Shown piece by piece: positions 43,745-52,092 of a stretch of 61,612 nucleotides of DNA. Origin of the DNA: Paenibacillus aceris (GTDB lineage: Bacteria > Bacillota > Bacilli > Paenibacillales > NBRC-103111); contig NZ_JAGGKV010000032.1 of assembly GCF_017874035.1 (NCBI RefSeq), positions 1 through 61,612 of the forward strand, in the 5' to 3' direction. The notes under the pieces are model-generated. The model made no database searches, was not told where the DNA came from, and worked only from the letters and a program-made list of their open reading frames with translations. The position numbers were made by a program, and so were the translations under genes. Position 1 is the first letter of the stretch; every line of letters begins with the position of its first letter.

Positions 43745-44455
43745 ATGGCATCACCCTATACGGAGAAGCTGGAGGCTTTGCTTAGAGCGCATAGCAGCGA
43801 GATTGATGCGGCAGCGATGGCGGCCTATATGCGGGACCAATTTCCTTTCCTCGGCATTCGCAATCCGCAGCGCGTAGCATTAACGAAGCAATTTTGGAAG
43901 GAGCATGGCTACCCGAAGGGGACTGAGGGCGTGAAAGTTTCTGAGGAGCTGTGGGCTTTGCCTGAGCGGGAGTTTCATTACACGGGGCTGCTGCTGCTTA
44001 CTCAACTTCGTAAAGATGCGGAGAAGGAGCGCATTGAGGTACTGGAGCGCATGGTCGTGACGAATTCCTGGTGGGATTCGGTGGATACGATTGCCGACCA
44101 TTTGATCGGTTTTCACTTGCAGAAATATCCGGAGCTCATTCCGGCCTGTGTCGAGAGATGGCTCGCGTCAGGCAATATGTGGCTGCAGCGAACGGCGATT
44201 CTGTTCCAGCTCAAATATAAGCAGCGCACAGACGTGCCGCTTCTGTTTAGCTGCATTCGGCGCATGGCGGACTCAAAGGAGTTTTTCATCCGCAAGGCGA
44301 TCGGTTGGGCGCTGCGTGAATATTCGAAAACGGATGCTGCTGCGGTGCAGGCGTTTGTCGCTGAAACTGAGCTCTCGCCGTTAAGTGTACGGGAAGCGCT
44401 GAAGGTTATTCAGCGGAAGGAAGGACGCGAGGAGCGCGAAGAACAAGAGGCCTGA
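43745..44455 (+). CDS. DNA alkylation repair protein (AlkD-like glycosylase)
   Basis: 236 aa, all-helical HEAT-like repeats. The catalytic region TNSWWDSVDTIADHL and the Arg in WLQRTAILFQLKYK are those of AlkD, which removes 3-methyladenine and 7-methylguanine from DNA without flipping the base. The length agrees with the family. AAAAGGAGG precedes the ATG. The last ten residues are Glu/Arg-rich (EGREEREEQEA). Confidence 0.92.
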   Translation: MASPYTEKLEALLRAHSSEIDAAAMAAYMRDQFPFLGIRNPQRVALTKQFWKEHGYPKGTEGVKVSEELWALPEREFHYTGLLLLTQLRKDAEKERIEVLERMVVTNSWWDSVDTIADHLIGFHLQKYPELIPACVERWLASGNMWLQRTAILFQLKYKQRTDVPLLFSCIRRMADSKEFFIRKAIGWALREYSKTDAAAVQAFVAETELSPLSVREALKVIQRKEGREEREEQEA

Positions 44456-44532
44456 TCAACGCAAGCTGCGATTCTTTTCTACCGAAAGTACGCTATACTA
44501 GTCTATATCTAGGAATTGGAGGAATCCAACTC

Positions 44533-45375
44533 ATGTCGGAATTTATGTGTTATTCTGCCCAAGAGAACCGAACGACGATCCCTGGAAAACTAGTATCTGG
44601 CCGTTATCGGCAGCCATATGGCTATCGGGTCAAGCGGTCCAAAGGTACGAAAGATTATTATCTCACCATGACGCTGCACGGTAAAGGCTTATTCCATAAT
44701 GGCAATGAGACTTGTGAATGTCCGGAAGGTGAAATTTCGTTAATTACACCGGGTACTCCTCATTATTATGGAACGCCAGAAAACACCGTATGGGAGTTTT
44801 ATTGGTGCCATTTTGTTCCCAAGGAAGATTGGCTGCCTTTGCTGAAGCTTCCGGAAGCGATTAAGGGAATCCGATTTGCCCGTTTTGATAACGAGAAAGA
44901 ATGGCTCCATCTTGCTGGGGCTTTCAATAGCCTGATCCATTATAACGAAGAATCCCATTTGTTTTCGGAAAGATTGACGGTTAATGCTTTGGAGGAAATC
45001 CTGCTCTTGATATCCAAAAACGTCCGGGAAACACAGTATCCCCTAGATCCTCGCGTGGAAAAGACGGTGAAGCTGATATCGAAGCATTTTAAAGAACCGT
45101 TTAACGTGCCGGAGTTGGCGGCTATGGTTAATCTATCGGCCTCCAGGTTCGCCCACCTATTCAAAATACAGACTGGCGAATCGGTTATGGAGATGTTAAA
45201 TAAAATTCGGCTTAGGCAGTCCAGGAAGCTGCTGGAAACGACGTCGTTGACCATTGCGGAGATCGCCGAGGAAGTTGGGTTTAACCATCCTTTTTACTTC
45301 TCCCGTCAGTTCGCTGCTTTCTATGGCACGCCGCCGGCTGTTTTTCGAAAACATATGATTCTTGCTTTGAAATAA
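44533..45375 (+). CDS. AraC family transcriptional regulator with cupin-type sensor
   Basis: 280 aa. The N-terminal AraC-binding cupin (20-140) includes GKGLFHNGNE and LITPGTPHYYGT. The C-terminal double HTH (about 180-278) has NVPELAAMVNLSASRFAHLF and TIAEIAEEVGFNHPFYFSRQF. Such proteins bind a sugar and activate catabolic genes. It is convergent with the rhamnogalacturonan lyase gene, so a role in pectin use is possible but not shown. TTGGAGG precedes the ATG. Confidence 0.9.
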   Translation: MSEFMCYSAQENRTTIPGKLVSGRYRQPYGYRVKRSKGTKDYYLTMTLHGKGLFHNGNETCECPEGEISLITPGTPHYYGTPENTVWEFYWCHFVPKEDWLPLLKLPEAIKGIRFARFDNEKEWLHLAGAFNSLIHYNEESHLFSERLTVNALEEILLLISKNVRETQYPLDPRVEKTVKLISKHFKEPFNVPELAAMVNLSASRFAHLFKIQTGESVMEMLNKIRLRQSRKLLETTSLTIAEIAEEVGFNHPFYFSRQFAAFYGTPPAVFRKHMILALK

Positions 45376-45418
45376 AAAAAGGGAACAGCCGCTTATTTCG
45401 GCTGTTCCCTTTTTTATT
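45376..45418. terminator. Bidirectional terminator
   Basis: Perfect 11-bp stem GGGAACAGCCG/CGGCTGTTCCC (45381-45391 with 45399-45409), flanked by A7 and T6. It serves the AraC gene and the lyase gene. Confidence 0.92.
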
Positions 45419-47309
45419 ATGGAGTTACGTAAATATTCGGCTGAGTTGGCGCAGCCATGCCTGTTCCGAGGAAGTAGCTGGTATGCGGCGGCTGATTGTA
45501 GGCTACATTTTGCCATGCAATATCCAGGCGGTAAAGCGGATCATGCATCAAAGTCCAAAGGCGCGTGCTAGTCTCGTAAGGGGTTGTGTAGATGCGTAAC
45601 GCAGAGTTATCCGACTTCCGCCAAATCGCCTCTTCTCGCCAGTCTCCTAGAATATCGGCTTGCAGACTCGGATTCCCTTTCGTCCCATTGTTGGAAAGAG
45701 TGCCCGTTGCGGTTAATAGAGTCGTCGTATTGAGACTGGTATAATTCCACTTATCGATTCTGCCTACTCCATTGGTTCCATCCCAGTTATGATCAAGCAG
45801 CTCACGGGATACATCGCCGTCCCACCAGATGCCATAGTTGATGGAGGAAGGAACGGTTGAGCTGATTTTGGTACCGTTTATTTGGTATAATCCGACCCCA
45901 TTGCTTGCCCAAACCTCTTCACCCGCATATCTCGGATCAATATCGGCCGACATGCCTCTTCCGGTGTCAGCTCCGGTATTTACACCCCACCGTATTGCGC
46001 CTGTTCCTGCATTCCAAACGGCTGCACCGTATGTGGCACTTGTATTTTCCATGACTTTGAATACTTCGAGCCCCGCGTTGTTAGGATCTAGATCGCCTAC
46101 ATGAAGAGCGTCCCCGTGGCCTAAGGCTGTGTTGTACTTCTTGGCCCCGTTATCGTCCACCGTCATGGCGCCGTACACGATTTCATCTTTGCCGTCTCCA
46201 TCGACATCGGCAGCGGTCAGGTTGTGGTTCCCTTGCCCTGCATAAGCCGAGTTTCCTGAGCTGTTGCTGTCAAACGTCCACAGCTTGGAGAGCGCGCCGC
46301 CCCGCCAATTGTACGCCACCAATACAGTGCGCGTGTAATAACCGCGCGCCACCACAAGACTTGGCTTTTCCCCATCCAGATAAGCAATTGTCGCCAGGAA
46401 GCGGTCTACGCGGTTGCCGTACGTATCGCCCCAATCTCCTACAGTGCCGCGTGGCGGATCGTAGCTCGTTGTGGTCAATATTTTACCTGTCTGGCCTTCG
46501 AAGATCGTCAGAAACTCAGGACCGGATAGAACTCTGCCCACCGAATTTCGATAATCGGCGGTCGAGCTGCCGATGACGGTTCCTGTGCCGTCCTTCGTGC
46601 CGTCTGCGGTTTTCATCGCAATTTCGGCTTTCCCGTCGCCGTCCAAATCATAGACCATAAATTGTGTATAGTGAGCGCCGGCGCGAATATTTTTCCCCAT
46701 TGAGATTCGCCATAGCCGAGTCCCGTTAAGCTTATAAGCATCGACAAACACTTCACCGGTATAGCCGTCCTGCGAATTGTCCTTGGAGTTCGAAGGGTCC
46801 CATTTCAAAATAATTTCATACTGCCCATCGCCATCCAAATCACCGACACTCGCGTCATTGGCATTATAGGTATAGTTTACGCCGTCTGGTGTGGTGCCGC
46901 CTGCCGGTCTTTGAAGAGGGACATCCAAATAATTAGTGGCCCACGGGGTTGCAGCAGCGGATGCCGCTTGCTCGACGCCGCCTACGACAGCACGAACCGT
47001 ATAACTGGAGCTTGTTGTTCCTGAGTTATCTTGATAGTTAGTGCTAGTTGTAATAGGAGAAGCGTTAAGTTTTACGCCATTGCGGTATACGTTGAAAGAT
47101 GTGCTGGATGCTTCAGTGCCTAAAAGTCTCCAACTAACAAGCACGCCGGTTGAAACCTTAACTGCCACCAGTCCCCGGTCGAGCTTTTCCATTTGTCTGG
47201 GAACCGCGGCATGCGCTGTAGGGGTTTGGATGCCGTAAGAAGAGATGAGGAGAGAGCCTAGCGTGATGTAGCAAGCTGTTTGAACGAAGCGTTTCACATT
47301 ATTAAACAT
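45417..47309 (-). CDS. Secreted rhamnogalacturonan lyase, polysaccharide lyase family 11
   Basis: 630 aa. A signal peptide (1-34, cleavage at AHA-AV), a short Fn3-like strand region (45-115), then a beta-propeller catalytic domain to the end. Calcium-binding Asp loops DLDGDGQYE (158-166), DLDGDGKAE and DVDGDGKDE and the closing region DILGDWREEAIWR are characteristic of YesW/YesX. It cleaves rhamnogalacturonan I of pectin outside the cell by beta-elimination. AGGAGGT precedes the ATG. A promoter and cre-like site lie 90-150 bases upstream, so it is probably under carbon catabolite control. No other pectin genes are in the window. Confidence 0.93.
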   Translation of the reverse strand: MFNNVKRFVQTACYITLGSLLISSYGIQTPTAHAAVPRQMEKLDRGLVAVKVSTGVLVSWRLLGTEASSTSFNVYRNGVKLNASPITTSTNYQDNSGTTSSSYTVRAVVGGVEQAASAAATPWATNYLDVPLQRPAGGTTPDGVNYTYNANDASVGDLDGDGQYEIILKWDPSNSKDNSQDGYTGEVFVDAYKLNGTRLWRISMGKNIRAGAHYTQFMVYDLDGDGKAEIAMKTADGTKDGTGTVIGSSTADYRNSVGRVLSGPEFLTIFEGQTGKILTTTSYDPPRGTVGDWGDTYGNRVDRFLATIAYLDGEKPSLVVARGYYTRTVLVAYNWRGGALSKLWTFDSNSSGNSAYAGQGNHNLTAADVDGDGKDEIVYGAMTVDDNGAKKYNTALGHGDALHVGDLDPNNAGLEVFKVMENTSATYGAAVWNAGTGAIRWGVNTGADTGRGMSADIDPRYAGEEVWASNGVGLYQINGTKISSTVPSSINYGIWWDGDVSRELLDHNWDGTNGVGRIDKWNYTSLNTTTLLTATGTLSNNGTKGNPSLQADILGDWREEAIWRKSDNSALRIYTTPYETSTRLWTLMHDPLYRLDIAWQNVAYNQPPHTSYFLGTGMAAPTQPNIYVTP

Positions 47310-47400
47310 TTCTACAACCTCCTTAGATCGTCAAATGTGAATAAAAATACCTTGATCGTGGGTGCATGGATACACCGAAAGATAGCCTCCTTAAGTTGTT

Positions 47401-47416
47401 TTGGATGCGCTTACAT
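47401..47416 (-). promoter_or_regulatory. cre-like site downstream of the lyase promoter
   Basis: On minus, ATGTAAGCGCATCCAA matches WTGNAARCGNWWWCAW with one deviation. It would lie at about +10 to +25 of the predicted transcript, a roadblock position typical of CcpA repression. Confidence 0.6.
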
Positions 47417-47432
47417 CTGCATCGTGGCTCTT

Positions 47433-47461
47433 ATTATACCTTGTGGAGGATAAGGGTTTAA
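47433..47461 (-). promoter_or_regulatory. Candidate promoter of the rhamnogalacturonan lyase gene
   Basis: On minus, TATAAT (47438-47433) lies 17 bp from a weak TTAAAC (47461-47456). A transcript start near 47426 leaves a leader of about 117 bases. Confidence 0.5.
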
Positions 47462-47578
47462 TGCAGACAATGGCTAACTTTCTACACAATACTGCTCTTT
47501 GGAAAAATAAATACAAGTCTCAATCACGTGATGAAATATAACACATATATTGATTGTGAAAATATTTTGTTATATATA

Positions 47579-47607
47579 TTGACATATAGTTAACATTGGT
47601 TTAAAGT
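47579..47607 (+). promoter_or_regulatory. Candidate promoter of the adenosine deaminase gene
   Basis: A perfect -35 TTGACA (47579-47584), 17-bp spacer, TAAAGT (47602-47607), about 75 bases before the start codon. The rest of 47462-47578 is AT-rich with no gene. No purine riboswitch is seen. Confidence 0.5.
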
Positions 47608-47682
47608 TAGTAAAATTCTTTATAGCGGCATACGACGTTTGGTGCCTGTTTTAACCAATAATAGTGAAGGGAATGATGGAAG

Positions 47683-48750
47683 ATGGCATACAATCGGACG
47701 CATGATTGGCTTACGCGACTGCCTAAAGTTGATCTTCACTTGCACTTGGACGGGAGCGTGAAACCGGAAACGATTCTGGAGCTTGCCCTGGATCAAGGCA
47801 TTGATCTTCCCGTTTACGATAAAGAAGGATTAATTCCACATATGCGTGTAGGCGAGGAATGCGGCAGTCTCATCGAATACTTAAGCAAATTTGATTTTAC
47901 GACTCGCTTTTTGCAATCGGGTGAGGCGTTGGAGCGGGTTGCCTACGAGGTAGCTCAACAATCGGCAGAGCATAACTGCAAGTACGTAGAGGTTCGCTTT
48001 GCTCCGCAGCTGCATCGGAATAACGGATTGACCGTAGAAGAAACCATTCTTCATGTGGTGGCGGGGATGAGGCGCGGGCAGCGGGATTTTGGTGTAAAAG
48101 CCGGTGTCATCGCTATCTGCATGAGAAATCATTCCTGTGAAAGTAACTTGGAAGTGATACGGGCAGCAGCAGAGTATGTTGGTAAGGGAGTTGTCGCCGT
48201 CGATCTAGCCGGTGATGAGGCGTCCTACCCGCCGGAATGGTTCCGGGAAGTTTTTGCGGAGTCAGGCAAGCTGGGCATCCCTGTCACCATCCATGCCGGA
48301 GAAGCCGCGGGTGCGATGAATGTGTATGAAGCCGTTACGAATCTCGGCGCGGTGCGCATCGGGCATGGTGTTCGATTGAAGGAGAACAGCGACATTTTGG
48401 AAATGGTCAAAGACCGCCGTATTCCGCTAGAAATGTGCCCGATCAGCAACATCCAAACGAAGGCCGTCTCCGGCTGGGAAGCTTATCCGATCCGCGAATA
48501 TTTGGAGCATGGGCTCCTTGTCACTATAAACACGGATAATCCGAGCGTATCGGGAACGAACATTACGAAGGAATATCGCGTGCTGTCCGACCGATTCGGC
48601 TTTACGGAACATGAGCTTGTCAAGCTTGTAATGAATGGGGTAGATGCAGCATTTATGGAAGAAAACGATAAGCTTTTGCTGCGCCGGGAAATGGAAGCTG
48701 AGATACACAGTTTAGGAATGAGTCTGTGGACTGAAAACAGCACCATGTAG
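47683..48750 (+). CDS. add: Adenosine deaminase
   Basis: 355 aa, metal-dependent TIM barrel. Zinc ligands are H19 and H21 in DLHLHLDGS, His in TIHAGEAAG and Asp in NTDNPSVSG. The catalytic Glu is in HAGE, and IGHGVRL carries the His that positions water. It deaminates adenosine (or deoxyadenosine) to inosine in purine salvage. The length is normal. The ribosome binding site is AAGGGAA. Confidence 0.92.
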   Translation: MAYNRTHDWLTRLPKVDLHLHLDGSVKPETILELALDQGIDLPVYDKEGLIPHMRVGEECGSLIEYLSKFDFTTRFLQSGEALERVAYEVAQQSAEHNCKYVEVRFAPQLHRNNGLTVEETILHVVAGMRRGQRDFGVKAGVIAICMRNHSCESNLEVIRAAAEYVGKGVVAVDLAGDEASYPPEWFREVFAESGKLGIPVTIHAGEAAGAMNVYEAVTNLGAVRIGHGVRLKENSDILEMVKDRRIPLEMCPISNIQTKAVSGWEAYPIREYLEHGLLVTINTDNPSVSGTNITKEYRVLSDRFGFTEHELVKLVMNGVDAAFMEENDKLLLRREMEAEIHSLGMSLWTENSTM

Positions 48751-48994
48751 TGAAACAATGCGTTTTAGGATTCCAGGATAAGGCGCTAAACGAGGTGAGA
48801 GATTTAGCAGGAAAAGTAAAAGTTCCTGTTAATTTCCGCTTTTCACCGAATTGGTTGAATTAACATGAATTCCTCCCTTTAAATTGTAGGATTATCATCT
48901 CGTATTTTTCCAGCTTAGCTGTGGGGATATAACGCAAGGGGATTTACTTGCTGGTGCGAGAGAATAGTCTGATACAGTTGGATAAAAGGCTGGG
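48751..48994. other. Gene-free stretch before an orphan terminator
   Basis: No ORF with a ribosome binding site is visible on either strand. A possible promoter, TTGAAT near 48855 with TTTAAA 17 bp later, could drive a short non-coding transcript ending at the hairpin at 48995. No known RNA family is recognised. Confidence 0.3.
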
Positions 48995-49026
48995 AACTTG
49001 CTGCTTTGGCAGCAAGTTTTTTTGTC
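48995..49026 (+). terminator. Strong intrinsic terminator
   Basis: Perfect 10-bp stem AACTTGCTGC/GCAGCAAGTT with loop TTTG, followed by seven T. It lies 245 bases after the add stop, farther than expected for a simple gene end. Confidence 0.85.
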
Positions 49027-49110
49027 GTCTGGTGCACCCAACCCGAACCCGAACCTGCATTGACGCCATACAAGCTGAGCACCATACACACATGATCAAT
49101 CCAATTCCAC

Positions 49111-49138
49111 TTGACAATATAGGGTAGGGGGGTATACT
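49111..49138 (+). promoter_or_regulatory. copA promoter with overlapping CsoR-type operator
   Basis: TTGACA (49111-49116), 16-bp spacer, TATACT (49133-49138). The spacer contains TATAGGGTAGGGGGGTATA (49118-49136), a G-tract pseudo-palindrome of the CsoR type. The same layout recurs at 51450, upstream of csoR itself. Confidence 0.8.
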
Positions 49139-49187
49139 ATATAAATATAAACAGCAATAACTACCAACACGGTGAGGTGAACATTAT

Positions 49188-51428
49188 ATGAGTGCGGAAT
49201 CTGCAGGACAGCAGGTAGCGATCGGACCAACCGCAACAGTTGATTTCGATATCACGGGTATGACCTGCGCGGCGTGCGCAACGAGAATTGAAAAAGGGTT
49301 GAGCAAAATGCCCGGTGTTTCGCAAGCGTCGGTCAATTTGGCCATGGAAACGGCACGCATTGTCTATCAACCTTCGGAAGTAACGCCAGAGGATATGCAA
49401 GCGCGAGTAGTCAAGTTGGGATACGAAGCAGCACGCAAACAAGAACAGTCCGCCACTAGTAGGCATCGCGCCAAGGAGATTCAGAAGCAAAAGTATAAGC
49501 TTTGGATCTCAGCAATTCTTTCATTCCCATTATTATGGGCGATGGTCAGCCACTTTTCCTTTACCTCATGGATTTGGCTTCCGGAGCTTTTTATGAACCC
49601 GTGGGTGCAGTTGGCGCTCGCGACACCGGTCCAATTTATCATTGGTAGGCAATTCTACATCGGGGCTTATAAAGCGCTGAGCAATAAAAGCGCCAATATG
49701 GATGTGCTTATCTCATTGGGAACATCGGCGGCGTACTTTTACAGCTTGTATTTAACGGTACAGTGGGCGGGACAAAGCGAGCATCACCATATGCCTGAGC
49801 TGTATTTTGAAACTAGCGCGATCCTTATTACACTCGTCCTTCTTGGAAAATGGTTCGAAGCGCTCGCCAAAGGGCGCACTTCGGAAGCCATTAAATCTTT
49901 GATGGGCCTGCAGGCCAAAAGAGCATGGGTCATCCGTGGGGAGCAAGAGCTTAGTATCCCGCTCGAAGAAGTCGTTGCAGGGGATGTCGTGATTGTGAAG
50001 CCGGGTGAAAAGATTCCGGTGGACGGTATTGTTTTACAGGGACATTCCTCCGTTGACGAATCTATGCTGACGGGTGAAAGTCTGCCGGTTGAGAAAAGGG
50101 AAGGGGACAACGTGATCGGAGCAACGCTGAACAAGAACGGCGTACTCCGGATGCAGGCGACGAAGGTTGGCCGGGAAACGGTGCTGTCCCAAATCATCAA
50201 AGTGGTTGAGGAAGCGCAGGGGTCGAAGGCGCCGATTCAGCGCGTGGCCGACGTGATTTCAGGGATTTTTGTCCCCATTGTTGTAGGGATTGCTCTTATC
50301 GCCTTCGTTCTTTGGTACTTTTGGCTGGACCCTGCTAACTTCTCTGGCGCACTCCAGAAAACGATTGCGATTCTCGTTATCGCCTGCCCTTGCGCGCTCG
50401 GTTTGGCAACACCGACTTCTATTATGGCTGGATCCGGGCGTGCTGCGGAACTAGGCATTTTGTTCAAAGGCGGAGAGCACCTGGAAGCGGCGCATCATAT
50501 CGATGTTGTGGTCTTGGATAAGACGGGGACGGTAACGAAAGGGAAACCACAGCTGACAGATATCCAAACGCATTTGGATAAAATGACTTTTCTCCGCTTT
50601 GTGGGAGCAGCGGAACACAACTCGGAACATCCGCTTGCCGAGGCAATTGTTCAAGGTATTCTGCCATCTGTTCCATCATTGCCGGATGCCGACAGCTTTA
50701 AGGCGATTCCCGGTTTTGGACTGGAGGCCCAGGTGGAAGGCAGCCGGGTCGTCATCGGGACACGTAGACTGCTGACGGAGCATGGGATCGATATCGCCGA
50801 GATGCTGCCGGATATGGAACGCTTGGAGCACGAAGGCAAAACAGTCATGCTAGCTGCAATCGACGGCGCTTACGCTGGATTCGTGGCGGTGGCCGATACG
50901 ATCAAAGAAACGTCGCAGGCAGCGGTATCCCGCTTGGAGGCGATGGACATTCAAGTGATAATGATTACGGGAGACAATGCGCGTACGGCAGAAGCAATTG
51001 CCCAGCAAGCTGGCATTAAACAGGTGCTGGCGGAGATTTTGCCGGAAGGGAAAGCGTTCGAGGTGAAGAAGCTTCAGGAGCAGGGATACCGCGTCGCAAT
51101 GGTCGGCGATGGCATCAATGATGCGCCTGCCTTAGCAATGGCCGATATCGGCATGGCAATGGGTACGGGAAGCGACGTAGCCATGGAAGCGGCGGATGTG
51201 ACACTGATGCGCGGCGACTTGACCTCCATCGCAGATAGCATTGAAATGAGCAGACGGACGATGCGGAATATAAAGCAAAATTTGTTTTGGGCGCTCGGTT
51301 ACAACACCATCGGTATTCCGATTGCCGCTTTAGGCTTTCTTGAGCCTTGGGTAGCGGGAGCCGCGATGGCGCTAAGCTCGGTTTCTGTTGTCCTGAATGC
51401 ACTAAGGCTGCAGAAGGTAAAACTTTAA
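49188..51428 (+). CDS. copA: Copper-exporting P1B-type ATPase
   Basis: 746 aa with one N-terminal heavy-metal domain, GMTCAAC (C27, C30), where many homologues have two. Eight helices are expected. The transmembrane metal site is CPC in ACPCALGLATP, the phosphorylation motif DKTGTVTKG, the SEHPLAEAI histidine motif and the hinge MVGDGINDAPALA. The C-terminal NALR is the usual Cu(I) motif region. It exports Cu(I) from the cytoplasm. It is transcribed from its own CsoR-type promoter, separately from csoR-copZ. Confidence 0.94.
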   Translation: MSAESAGQQVAIGPTATVDFDITGMTCAACATRIEKGLSKMPGVSQASVNLAMETARIVYQPSEVTPEDMQARVVKLGYEAARKQEQSATSRHRAKEIQKQKYKLWISAILSFPLLWAMVSHFSFTSWIWLPELFMNPWVQLALATPVQFIIGRQFYIGAYKALSNKSANMDVLISLGTSAAYFYSLYLTVQWAGQSEHHHMPELYFETSAILITLVLLGKWFEALAKGRTSEAIKSLMGLQAKRAWVIRGEQELSIPLEEVVAGDVVIVKPGEKIPVDGIVLQGHSSVDESMLTGESLPVEKREGDNVIGATLNKNGVLRMQATKVGRETVLSQIIKVVEEAQGSKAPIQRVADVISGIFVPIVVGIALIAFVLWYFWLDPANFSGALQKTIAILVIACPCALGLATPTSIMAGSGRAAELGILFKGGEHLEAAHHIDVVVLDKTGTVTKGKPQLTDIQTHLDKMTFLRFVGAAEHNSEHPLAEAIVQGILPSVPSLPDADSFKAIPGFGLEAQVEGSRVVIGTRRLLTEHGIDIAEMLPDMERLEHEGKTVMLAAIDGAYAGFVAVADTIKETSQAAVSRLEAMDIQVIMITGDNARTAEAIAQQAGIKQVLAEILPEGKAFEVKKLQEQGYRVAMVGDGINDAPALAMADIGMAMGTGSDVAMEAADVTLMRGDLTSIADSIEMSRRTMRNIKQNLFWALGYNTIGIPIAALGFLEPWVAGAAMALSSVSVVLNALRLQKVKL

Positions 51429-51449
51429 GAGAGAGGCATGCCAAAACGA

Positions 51450-51477
51450 TTGACAATATACGGGTTGGGGGTATGAT
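51450..51477 (+). promoter_or_regulatory. csoR promoter with overlapping CsoR-type operator
   Basis: TTGACA (51450-51455), 16-bp spacer, TATGAT (51472-51477). TATACGGGTTGGGGGTATG (51457-51475) shares its skeleton with the copA operator, indicating autoregulation. Confidence 0.8.
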
Positions 51478-51510
51478 AAAGAGTAAACAGCCCTCAAAGG
51501 AGACAGCCCA

Positions 51511-51840
51511 ATGAACAAGGAATTGGACACGGAAGTTAACCACTGCAGCTTGGATGGACAGGAGCGGAAGAGTCATCATTCCGATAAGCTCAAAGCGGAT
51601 TTAACCAAGCGGCTGAACCGCATTGAAGGTCAAGTTCGTGGGGTCAAAGGTTTGATCGAGAAAGATACGTATTGTGACGACGTTCTGCATCAGATTGCCG
51701 CGATTCAATCGGCGCTCAATGGCGTTGGGAAATTGCTGCTCGCCGGCCATCTCAAAAGCTGTGTTGTCGAACGCATCCAGGAAGGCGACATGGATGTTGT
51801 TGATGAACTGCTCAAAACGATGAACACATTAATGAAATAA
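51511..51840 (+). CDS. csoR: Copper-sensing transcriptional repressor
   Basis: 109 aa, all-helical DUF156 family. The Cu(I) ligands are C55 (YCDDVL), H80 and C84 (GHLKSC), with spacings of 25 and 4 as in characterised CsoR. LTKRLNRIEGQVRGVKGLIE is the DNA-binding face. Copper binding releases the operator. It is first in the operon with copZ and an SDR, with AAAGGAG upstream. An extra 25-residue N-terminus carries His and Cys (NHCSLDG, SHHS) that could also bind metal. Confidence 0.93.
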   Translation: MNKELDTEVNHCSLDGQERKSHHSDKLKADLTKRLNRIEGQVRGVKGLIEKDTYCDDVLHQIAAIQSALNGVGKLLLAGHLKSCVVERIQEGDMDVVDELLKTMNTLMK

Positions 51841-51866
51841 TTAAATCCACTAAAGGAGTGAATGCG

Positions 51867-52070
51867 ATGTCCAGCGTTATTTTAAAAGTAGAAGGAATGT
51901 CCTGTAATCACTGTGTGAATACTGTCGAGAAAGCAATGAAAGAGCTTGGTGCCGAGGGGAAAGTCAACTTAGCCGGCAAAATGGTGGAAGTGGAGTACGA
52001 TGAAAGCAAGCTGAGTGTTGAAGCAATCAAAGCAGCAATCGAAGAACAGGGATATGACGTAGTGCAATAA
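51867..52070 (+). CDS. copZ: Copper chaperone
   Basis: 67 aa, a single heavy-metal-associated domain with GMSCNHC (C13, C16). It carries Cu(I) to CopA. I start at 51867 because AAGGAG is then 8 bases upstream; ATG 51858 would be too close. It lies 26 bases after csoR. Confidence 0.93.
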   Translation: MSSVILKVEGMSCNHCVNTVEKAMKELGAEGKVNLAGKMVEVEYDESKLSVEAIKAAIEEQGYDVVQ

Positions 52071-52092
52071 GAACAAAAAAGGAGCCGATAAC

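Noticed and set aside
47462..47682. Purine riboswitch upstream of adenosine deaminase
   Set aside because: The conserved core of the purine aptamer is absent; the region is just AT-rich with a promoter.
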